From Aeromonadales bacterium (GTDB lineage: Bacteria > Pseudomonadota > Gammaproteobacteria > Enterobacterales > GCA-002770795), in contig DRNA01000187.1 of the NCBI GenBank assembly GCA_011322365.1, forward strand, positions 1 through 32,142: a stretch of 32,142 bases of DNA, given 5' to 3'. The position numbers were made by a program, and so were the translations under genes. Within the stretch, counting starts at the first letter, position 1; each line of letters starts with the position of its first letter. The notes beneath the pieces were generated by a model. The model was not told where the DNA came from. It was given only the letters and a program-made list of their open reading frames with translations, and searched no databases. Below are positions 7,800 to 16,987 of this stretch, one piece after another.

Positions 7800-8284
7800 G
7801 TTTTCTTGAATGATTATGGGTATATACCTTATCCTTAATTAGTTTGTATCACTACTATCCCGTATGATAGCGCCTACTATTTTGAGGCCGAAGCTTCAAC
7901 TCCACGAAGGCTTTGCTGATAGATTAGTTGAGCAAATGTCATGACAAGATGTTGGTCAAGACATCAAAATTGTTGACATGGCCGTAACCTGGGAACAAAC
8001 ATTAATTTTTTGTAATGTGTAATCCACCATAATGTAATAGAAAACAAGTTATCATAGCCCTAAGTATGCGGTGGTAAATGGTCGGTGACTTGTGAAAGAG
8101 TTTCCCTCATACGTGACTTGCTACGAAAACTTATAGCCTACGCCTGAATAGCTATTTTTGCAGTTGAAATCGATGACATCCTTTTTTGAGGTGTTTTCTT
8201 TGATAAGTCAATGAGTTATCATCATTGTTAAAAAGTTTTACCGGACTGTAGTAGTTTTGTATATTTTTAAGAAGGTAACAAATT
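7800..8284. other. 485-base gap without a gene, between rseC and the DegP-like protease
   Basis: No convincing reading frame occurs on either strand. The stretch opens with TGATTATGGGTATATA (7811-7826), which recurs before the ComEA-like gene at 27443. It contains weak hairpins (GATGT/ACATC near 7949-7966), a TTGACA at 7973-7978 without a well-placed -10, and a long AT-rich leader to the protease ribosome site (AAGAAGG just before 8285). I see no clear sigma-E promoter. It could hold the protease promoter or a small RNA. Confidence 0.5.
7811..7826 (+). repeat. 16-base repeat, copy 1
   Basis: TGATTATGGGTATATA occurs here and identically at 27443-27458. A 13-base version (GATTATGGGTATA) is at 9724-9736. 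All three are in gene-free DNA and in the same orientation. Confidence 0.5.
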
Positions 8285-9667
8285 ATGTTTCAAACTCGCA
8301 TTTTCCTTAATTCAATCTTTTTTATGGTGCTCTGGAGTTTTTCAGTAACCAGTTTTGCGGTATCGCTACCGGATTTTGCTAAATTGGCTAAAGATAATCG
8401 GGCTGCTGTGGTGAACATTACAGCAGTTCAAAAACAGGGCAGGCAACAGCAGAATATGTTCGATCAATTATTTCGACGTGGGGCGCCGGGTCCGGGAAAT
8501 CAGGACCCTGGTGGAAAGAATTTCACCCCCGCACCCAAGGCGTTAGGTTCGGGTTTTATCATTTCAGATGATGGTTATATTTTAACCAATCGGCATGTTG
8601 TTAATGATGCTGAAAAGGTTACCGTTTTTCTTTCCGATCGAAGAGAGTTTGTTGCCAAAATTATTGGTATGGATGAGGGTACCGATGTTGCTCTGTTAAA
8701 AATTGAAGCTAAAAATTTACCCGTAGTCAAAATTGGAGATTCTGATGCCCTCGAAACCGGAGAATGGGTAATGGCAATGGGTGCACCTTTTGGTTTTGAT
8801 CATACCGTAACCTCCGGTATTGTCAGTGCCAAGAACCGACAGATAGGACGTGAACAATATGTCCCTTTTATTCAAACCGATGTGGCTATTAATCCCGGAA
8901 ATTCTGGTGGTCCTCTGTTAAATATGAAAGGTGAAGTCATCGGCATTAATTCTCAAATCTGGACTCGTAGTGGCGGTTATATGGGCATATCCTTTGCCAT
9001 ACCTATTGAGCTTGCTATTGATATTTCTAATCAACTGAAAGACACCGGGAGTGTTTCCAGAGGATTTCTTGGTGTTACCTATCAGGATGTTGATTTTAAG
9101 CTGGCAAAATCATTTGGCCTGAAAGAAATTTATGGGGCGATTATTCCTGAAGTTTCTAAAGATGGTCCAGCGGATAAATCAGGCATTCTTCCCGGTGATA
9201 TTGTTTTAAAAATAAATGGTAGCAAAATCATGAGAGCGGCAGATTTACCGTTTACAATTGGTAGAACAAGACCGGGCGATAAGGTGTCTTTTGTTATCTT
9301 AAGGGATGGAGATGAAAAAAATATGGAAATTACCGTTGGTGAGCGCCCTGGAGCGCAAACAGCAGAAATTGCAGCATCACAGGGGCTTAGTAACAGAATG
9401 GGTATTAAAGTGCGCAACCTGCCCAATGATCTGCAAAATGCATTGGGAGATAACGGTGTACAGGTTATGCAACTGGAAAAAGGTCCCGCAGCCAATGCAG
9501 GGATTCGGGTAGGTGATATTATTTTGAGCCTGAATCGACATCGTGTCACTAACCTGGCCGATTTTAATAAGGTTGTTAAGGGGTTACCAGCCAATAAAGG
9601 ATTTCCGGTACTGGTCATTCGGCCAGAACTGGGTAAACGATTCTTTGTGGTGAGAATCCCGGAATAA
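8285..9667 (+). CDS. mucD: Periplasmic serine endoprotease, DegP/HtrA type (MucD-like)
   Basis: HtrA-family protease and chaperone that degrades misfolded envelope proteins. A signal peptide covers about residues 1-25 (cleavage near SFA). The trypsin-like domain has the full triad: His104 (TNRHVV), Asp134 (GTDVALLKIE) and Ser207 (NPGNSGGPL). Two PDZ domains follow, the first starting near GFLGVTYQDVD with the segment GPADKSGILPGDIVLKING, and the second with GPAANAGIRVGDIILSLN. Length is 460 residues against 474 for E. coli DegP. The position after the rse genes and before lepA is that of mucD in Pseudomonas. The ribosome site is AAGAAGG. It is followed by a strong terminator. Confidence 0.93.
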   Translation: MFQTRIFLNSIFFMVLWSFSVTSFAVSLPDFAKLAKDNRAAVVNITAVQKQGRQQQNMFDQLFRRGAPGPGNQDPGGKNFTPAPKALGSGFIISDDGYILTNRHVVNDAEKVTVFLSDRREFVAKIIGMDEGTDVALLKIEAKNLPVVKIGDSDALETGEWVMAMGAPFGFDHTVTSGIVSAKNRQIGREQYVPFIQTDVAINPGNSGGPLLNMKGEVIGINSQIWTRSGGYMGISFAIPIELAIDISNQLKDTGSVSRGFLGVTYQDVDFKLAKSFGLKEIYGAIIPEVSKDGPADKSGILPGDIVLKINGSKIMRAADLPFTIGRTRPGDKVSFVILRDGDEKNMEITVGERPGAQTAEIAASQGLSNRMGIKVRNLPNDLQNALGDNGVQVMQLEKGPAANAGIRVGDIILSLNRHRVTNLADFNKVVKGLPANKGFPVLVIRPELGKRFFVVRIPE

Positions 9668-9703
9668 CTGCAGCCAGGAGACTGTCCGAAAGTCTTAACA
9701 AAT

Positions 9704-9730
9704 CATAATCCTGCATTTTGCAGGATTATG
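9704..9730. repeat. 12-bp perfect hairpin after the protease gene
   Basis: CATAATCCTGCA (9704-9715) and TGCAGGATTATG (9719-9730) are perfectly complementary around TTT. No T-tract follows directly. It precedes the better terminator at 9736 and contains part of the 13-base repeat shared with 7811 and 27443. Confidence 0.6.
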
Positions 9731-9735
9731 GGTAT

Positions 9736-9770
9736 AAATAAAGCCACACTATTGTGGCTTTATTTATTTT
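9736..9770 (+). terminator. Intrinsic terminator of the rpoE-rse-mucD region
   Basis: AAATAAAGCCACA (9736-9748) pairs with TGTGGCTTTATTT (9753-9765) around CTAT, a 13-bp stem with a GC-rich core, followed by TTTT. The A-rich 5' side means it may also work on the minus strand. Confidence 0.85.
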
Positions 9771-9899
9771 AACGATTAGAGCCCCCCCAAATAGTGTGTT
9801 AAAATGCGCCCATTCTTGATTTGAGCATTTTATTTTCAATCCACACAGGCAGGATTGACCGTATCACACCTCACACGTTTATCGCTGGATTTTAACTGA

Positions 9900-11702
9900 A
9901 TGTCTTATTTAGATTGTATTCGTAACTTTTCCGTCATTGCCCATATTGATCACGGGAAATCAACGCTTTCTGATCGTTTGATTCAGTATTGTGGAGGACT
10001 AGCTGAACGGGAAATGCAGGCTCAGGTGCTGGATTCTATGGATATAGAACGTGAAAGAGGCATCACTATTAAGGCGCAGAGTGTCACACTGCAATATAAA
10101 GCCAGAGATGGTGAAACCTATACTCTGAATTTTATTGATACACCGGGCCATGTGGATTTTTCCTATGAAGTTTCCCGCTCGTTATCAGCCTGTGAAGGTG
10201 CTTTGCTGGTGGTAGATGCCGCGCAGGGTGTTGAAGCACAGACGGTGGCAAACTGCTATACCGCCATTGAACAGGATCTGGTGGTGGTGCCTGTTTTAAA
10301 TAAAGTGGATTTACCACAGGCTGATCCTGATCGGGTGGCAGAAGAGATTGAAAATGTTATAGGCATTGAAGCCATAGATGCGGTGCAATGTAGTGCTAAA
10401 ACCGGTCTAGGGATTGAAGAATTGCTGGAGCGTATTATTTCTGATATTCCAGCACCGAAGGGTGATCCTGATGCACCGTTGCAGGCATTGATTGTTGATT
10501 CCTGGTTTGATAATTATCTGGGCGTCGTCTCTCTGGTGAGAATCAAAAACGGTACATTGAAAAAGGGTGAAAAAATGAAGGTTATGTCCACAGGAGATAT
10601 TCATGTGGTCGATCAGGTGGGAATTTTCACTCCCAAAAGAGAAAACAGACCTTATCTACGTGCCGGGGACGTGGGTTATATAGTTTCAGGTATTAAAGAT
10701 ATTCATGGCGCACCGGTTGGGGATACTATCACCCATGCTCAACAGGGTACTGACGAGCGGCTACCCGGCTTTGAACAGGTAAAACCGCAGGTTTATGCCG
10801 GTCTTTTTCCGGTATCTTCTGATGATTATGAGAACTTCAGGGATGCCCTTGGTAAATTGAGTTTAAATGATGCTTCGCTATTTTATGAGCCAGAGAGCTC
10901 AACTGCACTGGGCTTTGGCTTCCGTTGCGGTTTCCTCGGTATGCTGCATATGGAGATTATTCAGGAGCGATTAGAAAGAGAATATGATCTGGACTTAATC
11001 ACTACCGCCCCTACGGTAATTTACCAAGTGTTAACCACTAAAAATGAAATCCTGCATATTGATAATCCTTCAAAATTACCAGAACCTAATTATATCGAAG
11101 AAGTCAGAGAACCGATTGTTGAAGCCCATATACTGGTGCCTCAGGAATATGTCGGTTCGGTGATTACACTCTGTGCTGAAAAAAGAGGCGCCCAGATAAA
11201 AATGGACTATCTCGGGAGTCAGGTGGCATTAACTTATGAATTACCCATGAATGAAGTGGTTCTCGACTTCTTTGACCGGTTAAAATCAACCAGTAGAGGC
11301 TATGCATCTCTGGACTATAATTTCAAAAAGTTTGCAGTTGCCGACGTCATTAAAATGGATTTATTGATCAATGGTGATAAAGTTGATGCGCTGGCAACCA
11401 TTGTTCATCGTGAGTTTTCGCAAAATAGAGGTCGTGATCTGGTGGATAAAATGCGAGAATTAATTCCCCGGCAGATGTTTGATGTGGCCATTCAGGCGGC
11501 GATTGGTAATCAGATTATAGCCAGACAGACGGTAAAGGCATTAAGAAAAAATGTCACCGCAAAATGTTATGGTGGTGATGTCTCCCGAAAAAAGAAGTTA
11601 CTGCAAAAGCAGAAAGCGGGTAAAAAAAGAATGAAACAGATTGGGTGCGTTGAAATTCCGCAAGAAGCATTTCTTGCTGTTTTGACGGTTGGAAAAGATT
11701 AA
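9900..11702 (+). CDS. lepA: Elongation factor 4 (LepA), ribosomal GTPase
   Basis: Translation GTPase related to EF-G that acts on ribosomes, implicated in back-translocation and in ribosome assembly or initiation. The product has 600 residues, the usual length. The G1 loop is [10 protein letters not shown] near residue 13, the switch region [14 protein letters not shown]3 DTPGHVDF and G4 NKVDLP. The LepA-specific C-terminal domain is present ([20 protein letters not shown] and [19 protein letters not shown]). It starts the lepA-lepB unit after a terminator at 9736-9770; I find no convincing promoter in the 130-base leader. Confidence 0.97.
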   Translation: MSYLDCIRNFSVIAHIDHGKSTLSDRLIQYCGGLAEREMQAQVLDSMDIERERGITIKAQSVTLQYKARDGETYTLNFIDTPGHVDFSYEVSRSLSACEGALLVVDAAQGVEAQTVANCYTAIEQDLVVVPVLNKVDLPQADPDRVAEEIENVIGIEAIDAVQCSAKTGLGIEELLERIISDIPAPKGDPDAPLQALIVDSWFDNYLGVVSLVRIKNGTLKKGEKMKVMSTGDIHVVDQVGIFTPKRENRPYLRAGDVGYIVSGIKDIHGAPVGDTITHAQQGTDERLPGFEQVKPQVYAGLFPVSSDDYENFRDALGKLSLNDASLFYEPESSTALGFGFRCGFLGMLHMEIIQERLEREYDLDLITTAPTVIYQVLTTKNEILHIDNPSKLPEPNYIEEVREPIVEAHILVPQEYVGSVITLCAEKRGAQIKMDYLGSQVALTYELPMNEVVLDFFDRLKSTSRGYASLDYNFKKFAVADVIKMDLLINGDKVDALATIVHREFSQNRGRDLVDKMRELIPRQMFDVAIQAAIGNQIIARQTVKALRKNVTAKCYGGDVSRKKKLLQKQKAGKKRMKQIGCVEIPQEAFLAVLTVGKD

Positions 11703-11733
11703 CTATTAGATAATAATATTTCAGGAAGTATTG

Positions 11734-12888
11734 ATGAGTTTAACATTTATTTTGAATGCTGCGACGATTATCGCTGGTATTATAGGTTTAGTGGATATCC
11801 TTATCTGGGAACCACGCAGAAGAGTGGCTATATTAAAGTTAACCAAATCAGGTAGTCATGATGAAGAAAAAGCTAGAGAGATAGCAAAGGAACCTGCTTA
11901 CGTTGAAATAGCAAAGTTTTCTTTCCCTTTGTTGCTTATTTTTGTGCTGTTTCGTTCTTTTTCTGATTCGGTTGATTATGGACTGGTACTGATTATTGCC
12001 ACAGCCGTGAGTGGCCTCATCTGGTTGGTTGATAAAATACTCTGGGAAAGAAAAAGAAAACAGGCAGTAACTAACCTCAAAAAAGAACATGAAAAGTTAC
12101 CACAGATTGCTTTTGATGCCGTAGCAAGAGAACCGGTTATCGTAGAATATGCCAAAGCCTTTTTTCCAATAATTTTAATTATTGTTATTTTACGATCTTT
12201 TTTATTTGAGCCTTTTAAGATTCCTTCGGGTTCCATGAAGCCCACATTGGAGATTGGTGATTTTGTGCTGGTGAATAAATTTGCCTACGGTGTGAGGCTA
12301 CCTGTAATCAATACCAAAATACTTGATACCGGCTCACCAAAACGTGGTGATGTTTTTGTTTTCAGATACCCGGGGAATCCCTATGAAGAATTGAGCGATG
12401 ATGAAAAGGTTGATTATATTAAACGTGTTGTTGGCTTGCCGGGTGATACCATATTGTATAGAAATAGACAATTATATATAAAACCAAAATGTACTAAAGA
12501 GATGAAAATATGCCCGAAAGCTACAAAAATTGACACTAAAATGATTGCTAAAAATGGCTACTTTGATCGCAAGGATCAGATGAATCTTGATATTCTGGAA
12601 GAAGATTTGCTAGGCGTTAAACACAAGATATTACACGACAATCATGTTTCAGAATACAACTTTGAACTACAATTTGAATATCGCTGTATGCAGGGTGAAA
12701 AAGAATGGGTGGTCCCCGAAAAACACTATTTTGCCATGGGAGATAACCGTGAGCATAGTGCTGACAGCCGTTTCTGGTGTTTTGTTCCAGAAGAAAATCT
12801 GGTTGGTAAAGCCGTAGCGATCTGGATGAACTGGAACAGCAAGAATAAATATTATATTGATTTTTCTCGTATTGGTGGTATTAAATAG
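11734..12888 (+). CDS. lepB: Signal peptidase I with a duplicated N-terminal membrane-anchor module
   Basis: Removes signal peptides from exported proteins at the inner membrane. Catalytic Ser is in KIPSGSMKPT (about residue 167) and the general-base Lys in DYIKRVVGLPGD (about 230). The C-terminal box MGDNREHSADSRFW and the ending SRIGGIK match E. coli LepB. The start is the ATG at 11734 with AGGAAG five bases upstream. At 384 residues it is about 60 longer than the E. coli enzyme. The extra length is a second copy of the N-terminal module: residues about 10-76 (helix, L-V-D, W-E, basic loop, E-P, helix, R-S-F) align with 89-156 at roughly 40% identity by hand. E. coli LepB has one such module. 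The catalytic part looks intact. Confidence 0.95.
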   Translation: MSLTFILNAATIIAGIIGLVDILIWEPRRRVAILKLTKSGSHDEEKAREIAKEPAYVEIAKFSFPLLLIFVLFRSFSDSVDYGLVLIIATAVSGLIWLVDKILWERKRKQAVTNLKKEHEKLPQIAFDAVAREPVIVEYAKAFFPIILIIVILRSFLFEPFKIPSGSMKPTLEIGDFVLVNKFAYGVRLPVINTKILDTGSPKRGDVFVFRYPGNPYEELSDDEKVDYIKRVVGLPGDTILYRNRQLYIKPKCTKEMKICPKATKIDTKMIAKNGYFDRKDQMNLDILEEDLLGVKHKILHDNHVSEYNFELQFEYRCMQGEKEWVVPEKHYFAMGDNREHSADSRFWCFVPEENLVGKAVAIWMNWNSKNKYYIDFSRIGGIK

Positions 12889-12890
12889 CT

Positions 12891-12924
12891 ATCTATCCAT
12901 AATAGGCTAAAATTAGCGATAGAT
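12891..12924. repeat. Bulged hairpin between lepB and the DUF4845 gene
   Basis: ATCTATC (12891-12897) pairs with GATAGAT (12918-12924), and inside lies GCTAA-AA-TTAGC (12906-12917), leaving an eight-base bulge. No T-tract follows. It may be a weak transcription or processing signal between the genes. Confidence 0.3.
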
Positions 12925-12945
12925 TAGAGATAAACAGGAGTAATT

Positions 12946-13347
12946 ATGCAATCGCAACAACGTAGATTAAATCGTCAACAGGGAATGACTTCCATTGGCT
13001 GGTTGTTTGTTATCGCGCTGATTGGTTTTTTCGCTCTGCTCATCTTAAAACTGGTACCCGTGTTTATGGAACGCTATGAAGTGATCAACGCGGTTGAGGG
13101 TATTGCGAAAGAAGAGGAAGCCTATAAATATAAAAAGCGTGAAATACGTCGAAAATTTAATGCCCGATTAAATCTAGCCACTGCGGTGGATAATGTTTCT
13201 TCAGATAATCTTGATATAACCAAAAATGATGACGGTAGTATTACATTACATGTGAAATATGAAGCAAAAAAACATTTTGCTGGCCCCTTTTATGTAATGG
13301 CCATTTTTGAAACAGAAGCGACGATACCCAGTGGCCCTAGCAATTAA
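12946..13347 (+). CDS. DUF4845 membrane protein
   Basis: The 133-residue protein has an N-terminus like a type IV pilin: basic residues, then QQGMTSIGWLFVIALIGFFA and a hydrophobic run to about residue 40. A small soluble domain follows (EGIAKEEEAYKYKKREIRRK, then DNLDITKNDDGSITLHVKYE). This size, N-terminus and position between lepB and rnc match the DUF4845 family found there in Pseudomonas and relatives. No function is established. CAGGAG precedes the ATG, and the end overlaps rnc by 17 bases, so the two are probably translationally coupled. Confidence 0.82.
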   Translation: MQSQQRRLNRQQGMTSIGWLFVIALIGFFALLILKLVPVFMERYEVINAVEGIAKEEEAYKYKKREIRRKFNARLNLATAVDNVSSDNLDITKNDDGSITLHVKYEAKKHFAGPFYVMAIFETEATIPSGPSN

Positions 13348-14020
13348 AAAACTTGAACAGAAACTGGATTATCAGTTTAAAGATAAATCTCTTTTAGAGT
13401 TAGCCTTAAAGCATCGTAGTCTGGGTGCAAAAAATAATGAACGTCTGGAATATCTTGGTGATGCTATTTTAGGTTTTATTGTCGCTGATTTATTATTTAA
13501 AAAATTTCCCAAAGCTTCAGAAGGACAATTAAGTCGATTGAGAGCATTAGTTGTTAAAGGGGTATCCCTTGCAGAAATAGCCCTTGATCTTGATTTGTCT
13601 CAATTTGTCAAATTGGGACCGGGTGAATTAAAAAGTGGCGGTAATCGAAGGGAGTCAATATTGGCCGATACGGTTGAAGCAATACTAGGTGCCATTTATC
13701 TTGATAGCAATGAAGCTACTTTAAGAAAGATTATTTTAAAGCTGTTTCATGAAAAATTATCCGAACTTTCTTTGGAGAAAGCTGAAAAAGATCCCAAAAC
13801 CAGGCTACAGGAACTTTTACAGTCACGACATTTTAATTTGCCAGATTATACGGTTACCGATACTCATGGAAAGGATCATGCCCAGCAATTTCAGGTAAGT
13901 TGCAGGGTAGAATATAAAAAGGGTGAAATTTTTGTGACTACATCAACTGCAACCAGCCGCCGTAAAGCCGAACAACAGGCAGCAGAGAATATGTTAAATA
14001 GGCTAATTAGCCTTCATTAA
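13331..14020 (+). CDS. rnc: Ribonuclease III
   Basis: Double-strand-specific endoribonuclease for rRNA and mRNA processing. The signature ERLEYLGDAILGF is present, with the second acidic helix ESILADTVEAILGAIYLD supplying the magnesium-binding Asp and Glu. A C-terminal dsRNA-binding domain ends in TSRRKAEQQAAENML. The frame is open from a TTG at 13307, but the GTG at 13331 gives MALAIKKLEQKL and the usual family N-terminus (229 residues), so I prefer it. It overlaps the DUF4845 gene by 17 bases. era follows 38 bases later, as in most gammaproteobacteria. Confidence 0.95.
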   Translation: MALAIKKLEQKLDYQFKDKSLLELALKHRSLGAKNNERLEYLGDAILGFIVADLLFKKFPKASEGQLSRLRALVVKGVSLAEIALDLDLSQFVKLGPGELKSGGNRRESILADTVEAILGAIYLDSNEATLRKIILKLFHEKLSELSLEKAEKDPKTRLQELLQSRHFNLPDYTVTDTHGKDHAQQFQVSCRVEYKKGEIFVTTSTATSRRKAEQQAAENMLNRLISLH

Positions 14021-14058
14021 AGGCTTTCATCTGAAATTGTGAAGACAATCTGATTAAA

Positions 14059-14970
14059 ATGATAAAAAAACAAAATAAGCAAAAAAAGTGTGGATTAGTC
14101 GCCATTGTAGGAAGACCCAATGTGGGTAAATCAACTTTATTGAATCATCTGATTGGTGACAAAATTTCCATTACCTCACGTAAGCCACAAACTACCCGCC
14201 ACCGTATTACTGGTATTTTAACTACAAAAGATGCTCAAATTGTTTTTATTGATACACCAGGATTACATAAGCATGAAGCCAGAGCCATAAATCGCCATAT
14301 GAACCGGGCGGCAAGTAGTAGTTTGCTTGATGTGGATGCGATAGTTTTTGTTGTAGATGCCGATATCTGGAATGAAGATGATGAACTGGTGTTATCCAAA
14401 ATTAAAAGTGCTTCAGCACCGGTATTTTTATTTATTAATAAAATAGATAAATTGGCCACTAAGGAAGAGTTGTTACCGCTATTGGAAAAATACTCAACGT
14501 TGATGAACTTTAAAGAAATTATCCCCGGTTCGGCACTAAAATTTAAACAGCTGGATCAACTCAAGAACACGCTTATCACTGTTCTCCCTCAACAGACGTT
14601 TATGTTTCCGGAAGACTATATTACCGATAGAAGTGAACGATTCCTGGCGGCAGAAATCGTCCGGGAAAAGTTAATGCGTTCATTAGGTGACGAACTCCCT
14701 TATTCAACCACCGTAGAAATTGAAAAATTCAAGGTCAATGAGAAACAGATAATTGAAATCTATGCATTAATTCTGATTGAAAGAAAAGGCCAGAAAAAAA
14801 TTGTTATTGGTCAAAAAGGCGCTCATTTAAAGAGAATTGGTTCAGAAGCTCGAGTTGATATGGAAAGATTATTTGGCCAAAAGGTATTTCTTAAACTCTG
14901 GGTAAAGGTTAAAGATGGCTGGGCAGATGATGAACGGGCGTTAAAAAGCCTGGGTTATACAGATTATTAA
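14059..14970 (+). CDS. era: GTPase Era, 16S rRNA maturation factor
   Basis: Essential GTPase that binds the 3' end of 16S rRNA during 30S assembly. The product has 303 residues. G1 is GRPNVGKST (residues 18-26), followed by [11 protein letters not shown] (effector region), G3 DTPGLH and G4 NKID. The C-terminal KH domain is marked by [17 protein letters not shown]. The gene sits between rnc and recO in the standard order. The ribosome site is weak (GAAGA about 15 bases upstream), so translation may depend on rnc. Confidence 0.97.
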   Translation: MIKKQNKQKKCGLVAIVGRPNVGKSTLLNHLIGDKISITSRKPQTTRHRITGILTTKDAQIVFIDTPGLHKHEARAINRHMNRAASSSLLDVDAIVFVVDADIWNEDDELVLSKIKSASAPVFLFINKIDKLATKEELLPLLEKYSTLMNFKEIIPGSALKFKQLDQLKNTLITVLPQQTFMFPEDYITDRSERFLAAEIVREKLMRSLGDELPYSTTVEIEKFKVNEKQIIEIYALILIERKGQKKIVIGQKGAHLKRIGSEARVDMERLFGQKVFLKLWVKVKDGWADDERALKSLGYTDY

Positions 14971-14991
14971 TCAGGTAAAATCATAAATGGT

Positions 14992-15759
14992 ATGATGATA
15001 CAAAAGGTTGAATTTGAACCGGCAATTATTCTCCATCGAAAGCCATATAAAGAAACCAGTCTATTGGTTGATTTGTTGACGTTGAATTATGGGCGTATAG
15101 CATTAGTTGCCAATGGCGCCAGGAAATCAAGAGATAAAGCCGGTTTACTTCAGCCATTTCAAATGTTATCTGTTAGCTGGAAGTCGCGTTCTGATCTGGG
15201 CACACTAACCCAGGTTGAACTTATGAGTGCCTTAGTTGAGGATGGCGATCTGGGTATGGATTTCCCCTGGGTAAAACGATTACAGGGTTCAAGATTATAT
15301 TGCGGCCTGTATCTTAATGAACTTATCATTAGATGTATTCAAAGAGTTCAGGCGATTGATGGACTTTTTCAACTTTACTGTCATAGCCTCGAGTTATTGC
15401 AAAGTGATATTGAAGAGGCGGTGGTTTTAAGATCGTTTGAATGGCAATTGATTCGCCTGTTAGGCTATGGTGTGTCATTAAACCAGACCAGAAATGGAAT
15501 TGATATTGAACCTGATAAATATTATTACTATCATGTAGGGCATGGTATTGATGAAACTACTTCATCATCTCCACAGGCAGTCTCTGGTGCCGCATTACTG
15601 GAATTTCATTGTGGTCAATGGCATAAAGCTGAATTTGCTAAAGATGCCAGGCAATTGACATGGCAGGCATTGCAGCCTTTTATTGGTGATAAGCCATTCG
15701 CCAGCCGACGTCTTTATCAGGGATTATTACAGCAGCAGAAAAGTATAAAAATTTTTTAA
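14992..15759 (+). CDS. recO: DNA repair protein RecO
   Basis: RecO works with RecR (and RecF) to load RecA onto SSB-covered single-stranded DNA. The product has 255 residues. The N-terminal OB-fold region reads [20 protein letters not shown] with [16 protein letters not shown], typical of RecO. The middle contains [13 protein letters not shown] and the C-terminus [13 protein letters not shown]. Two consecutive ATG codons (14992 and 14995) are possible starts and neither has a clear ribosome site. The segment is weakly conserved across families as usual, and gene order era-recO-pdxJ supports the call. Confidence 0.93.
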   Translation: MMIQKVEFEPAIILHRKPYKETSLLVDLLTLNYGRIALVANGARKSRDKAGLLQPFQMLSVSWKSRSDLGTLTQVELMSALVEDGDLGMDFPWVKRLQGSRLYCGLYLNELIIRCIQRVQAIDGLFQLYCHSLELLQSDIEEAVVLRSFEWQLIRLLGYGVSLNQTRNGIDIEPDKYYYYHVGHGIDETTSSSPQAVSGAALLEFHCGQWHKAEFAKDARQLTWQALQPFIGDKPFASRRLYQGLLQQQKSIKIF

Positions 15760-15805
15760 AGGGTTCTATCACCGGGTATACGAACTTTTGATTATCAACG
15801 ACATT

Positions 15806-16561
15806 ATGAGAACCGATATGATTTATCTTGAGAATGAAATTTTATTGGGTGTGAATATTGATCACATTGCCACTTTGCGACAGGCGAGGGGTACGCAATA
15901 TCCTGATCCGGTTCAAGCTGCATTATTAGCCGAACAGGCTGGAGCTGATGGTATTACCGTTCACCTCAGGGAAGACCGTCGTCATATAGTTGATCGGGAT
16001 GTGGAGATATTAAAGCAGGTGATCACTACACGCATGAATCTGGAAATGGCAGTAACAGATGAAATGATTGCTATCGCATTGAAAATTAAACCCACCTATT
16101 GTTGCCTGGTACCTGAAAAAAGAGAAGAAGTGACAACAGAAGGTGGTCTGGATGTATTCGGAAAACAGGAATCAGTAGCTGGGGCAGTAAAAAAATTAAC
16201 AGCTGCAGGCATACAGGTATCATTATTTATCGATGCTGATCCGAGGCAAATAGAAGCTGCTGCCAGATGTAATGCACCAATCATTGAAATACACACGGGA
16301 CATTACGCCGATGCGGAAACTGATTCTAGTCAGTTGCAAGAACTGGAGAAAATCATCCGGGGTGTTGAGCTAGCTGATAGTTTAGGTATACAGGTCAATG
16401 CCGGCCACGGTTTGCATTATCATAATGTAAAGCCAGTTGCCGCCATTAAAAAAATTGTAGAACTGAATATTGGTCACTCAATTATCGCACGGGCAAGTAT
16501 GACAGGCCTTGAGGCGGCGGTTGCTGATATGAAAGCTTTGATGCTGGAGTCAAGGGTTTGA
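15806..16561 (+). CDS. pdxJ: Pyridoxine 5'-phosphate synthase
   Basis: PdxJ condenses 1-deoxyxylulose 5-phosphate with 3-amino-2-oxopropyl phosphate to pyridoxine 5'-phosphate, the last ring-forming step of vitamin B6 synthesis. The TIM-barrel signatures are very clear: [57 protein letters not shown] and [12 protein letters not shown]. The frame extends to a TTG at 15788. I chose the ATG at 15806; the ATG at 15818, with GAGA just upstream, is equally possible. The conserved protein begins only at LLGVNIDH. The last bases overlap the start of acpS. Confidence 0.96.
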   Translation: MRTDMIYLENEILLGVNIDHIATLRQARGTQYPDPVQAALLAEQAGADGITVHLREDRRHIVDRDVEILKQVITTRMNLEMAVTDEMIAIALKIKPTYCCLVPEKREEVTTEGGLDVFGKQESVAGAVKKLTAAGIQVSLFIDADPRQIEAAARCNAPIIEIHTGHYADAETDSSQLQELEKIIRGVELADSLGIQVNAGHGLHYHNVKPVAAIKKIVELNIGHSIIARASMTGLEAAVADMKALMLESRV

Positions 16562-16944
16562 GTGTTATTGCAATAGGCACGGATATTGTTTCTGTTTCCA
16601 GAATAAAATCGATATACGAACATTCTGGACAAAAATTTGTTGAACGGATACTAACCGAACATGAAATCAGTCAGATGTCAGATTCGCTTAATGTAAAAAT
16701 TGCTTATCTGAGTAAACGCTGGGCTGCGAAAGAGGCAATTTCAAAAGCATTTGGAACAGGTATTGGTGAAAAATTATCCTTCCAAGATCTGGAAATTTCA
16801 CATCTGGAATCGGGGCAGCCATTTGTTATATTGAATGCAAGGGCAAAAAAATTGGCAAAACTAAAGGGTATCAAAAAACTTCATATCAGTATTAGCGATG
16901 AAAAAAAATATGCCGTTGCTTTTGTTGTAGCTTCATCAACCTGA
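16558..16944 (+). CDS. acpS: Holo-acyl-carrier-protein synthase
   Basis: AcpS transfers 4'-phosphopantetheine from coenzyme A to acyl carrier protein. The 128-residue protein has the two metal-binding signatures: [10 protein letters not shown] (Asp9) and [15 protein letters not shown] (Glu59). The start is a TTG overlapping the pdxJ stop by four bases, with GGAG eight bases upstream, so coupling with pdxJ is likely. The length is normal. It ends the plus-strand run that began at lepA and converges with the sensor-kinase gene. I see no obvious terminator in the 43 bases between them. Confidence 0.95.
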   Translation: MSVIAIGTDIVSVSRIKSIYEHSGQKFVERILTEHEISQMSDSLNVKIAYLSKRWAAKEAISKAFGTGIGEKLSFQDLEISHLESGQPFVILNARAKKLAKLKGIKKLHISISDEKKYAVAFVVASST

Positions 16945-16987
16945 TACCTTCTGAAACCTGCATAATCATGTGTCATATGTCATGGAT

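Noticed and set aside
7992-8020. GGAACAA as a sigma-E -35 for the protease gene
   Set aside because: No GTCTAA-like element follows at 15-17 bases.
8237-8265. TTTACC-17-TATATT as promoter of the protease gene
   Set aside because: The predicted start would fall at about 8272, inside the ribosome site just before the ATG at 8285, leaving almost no leader.
13307-13330. Longer RNase III beginning at TTG 13307
   Set aside because: The eight extra residues overlap the DUF4845 end and do not resemble the family; GTG at 13331 gives the usual N-terminus.
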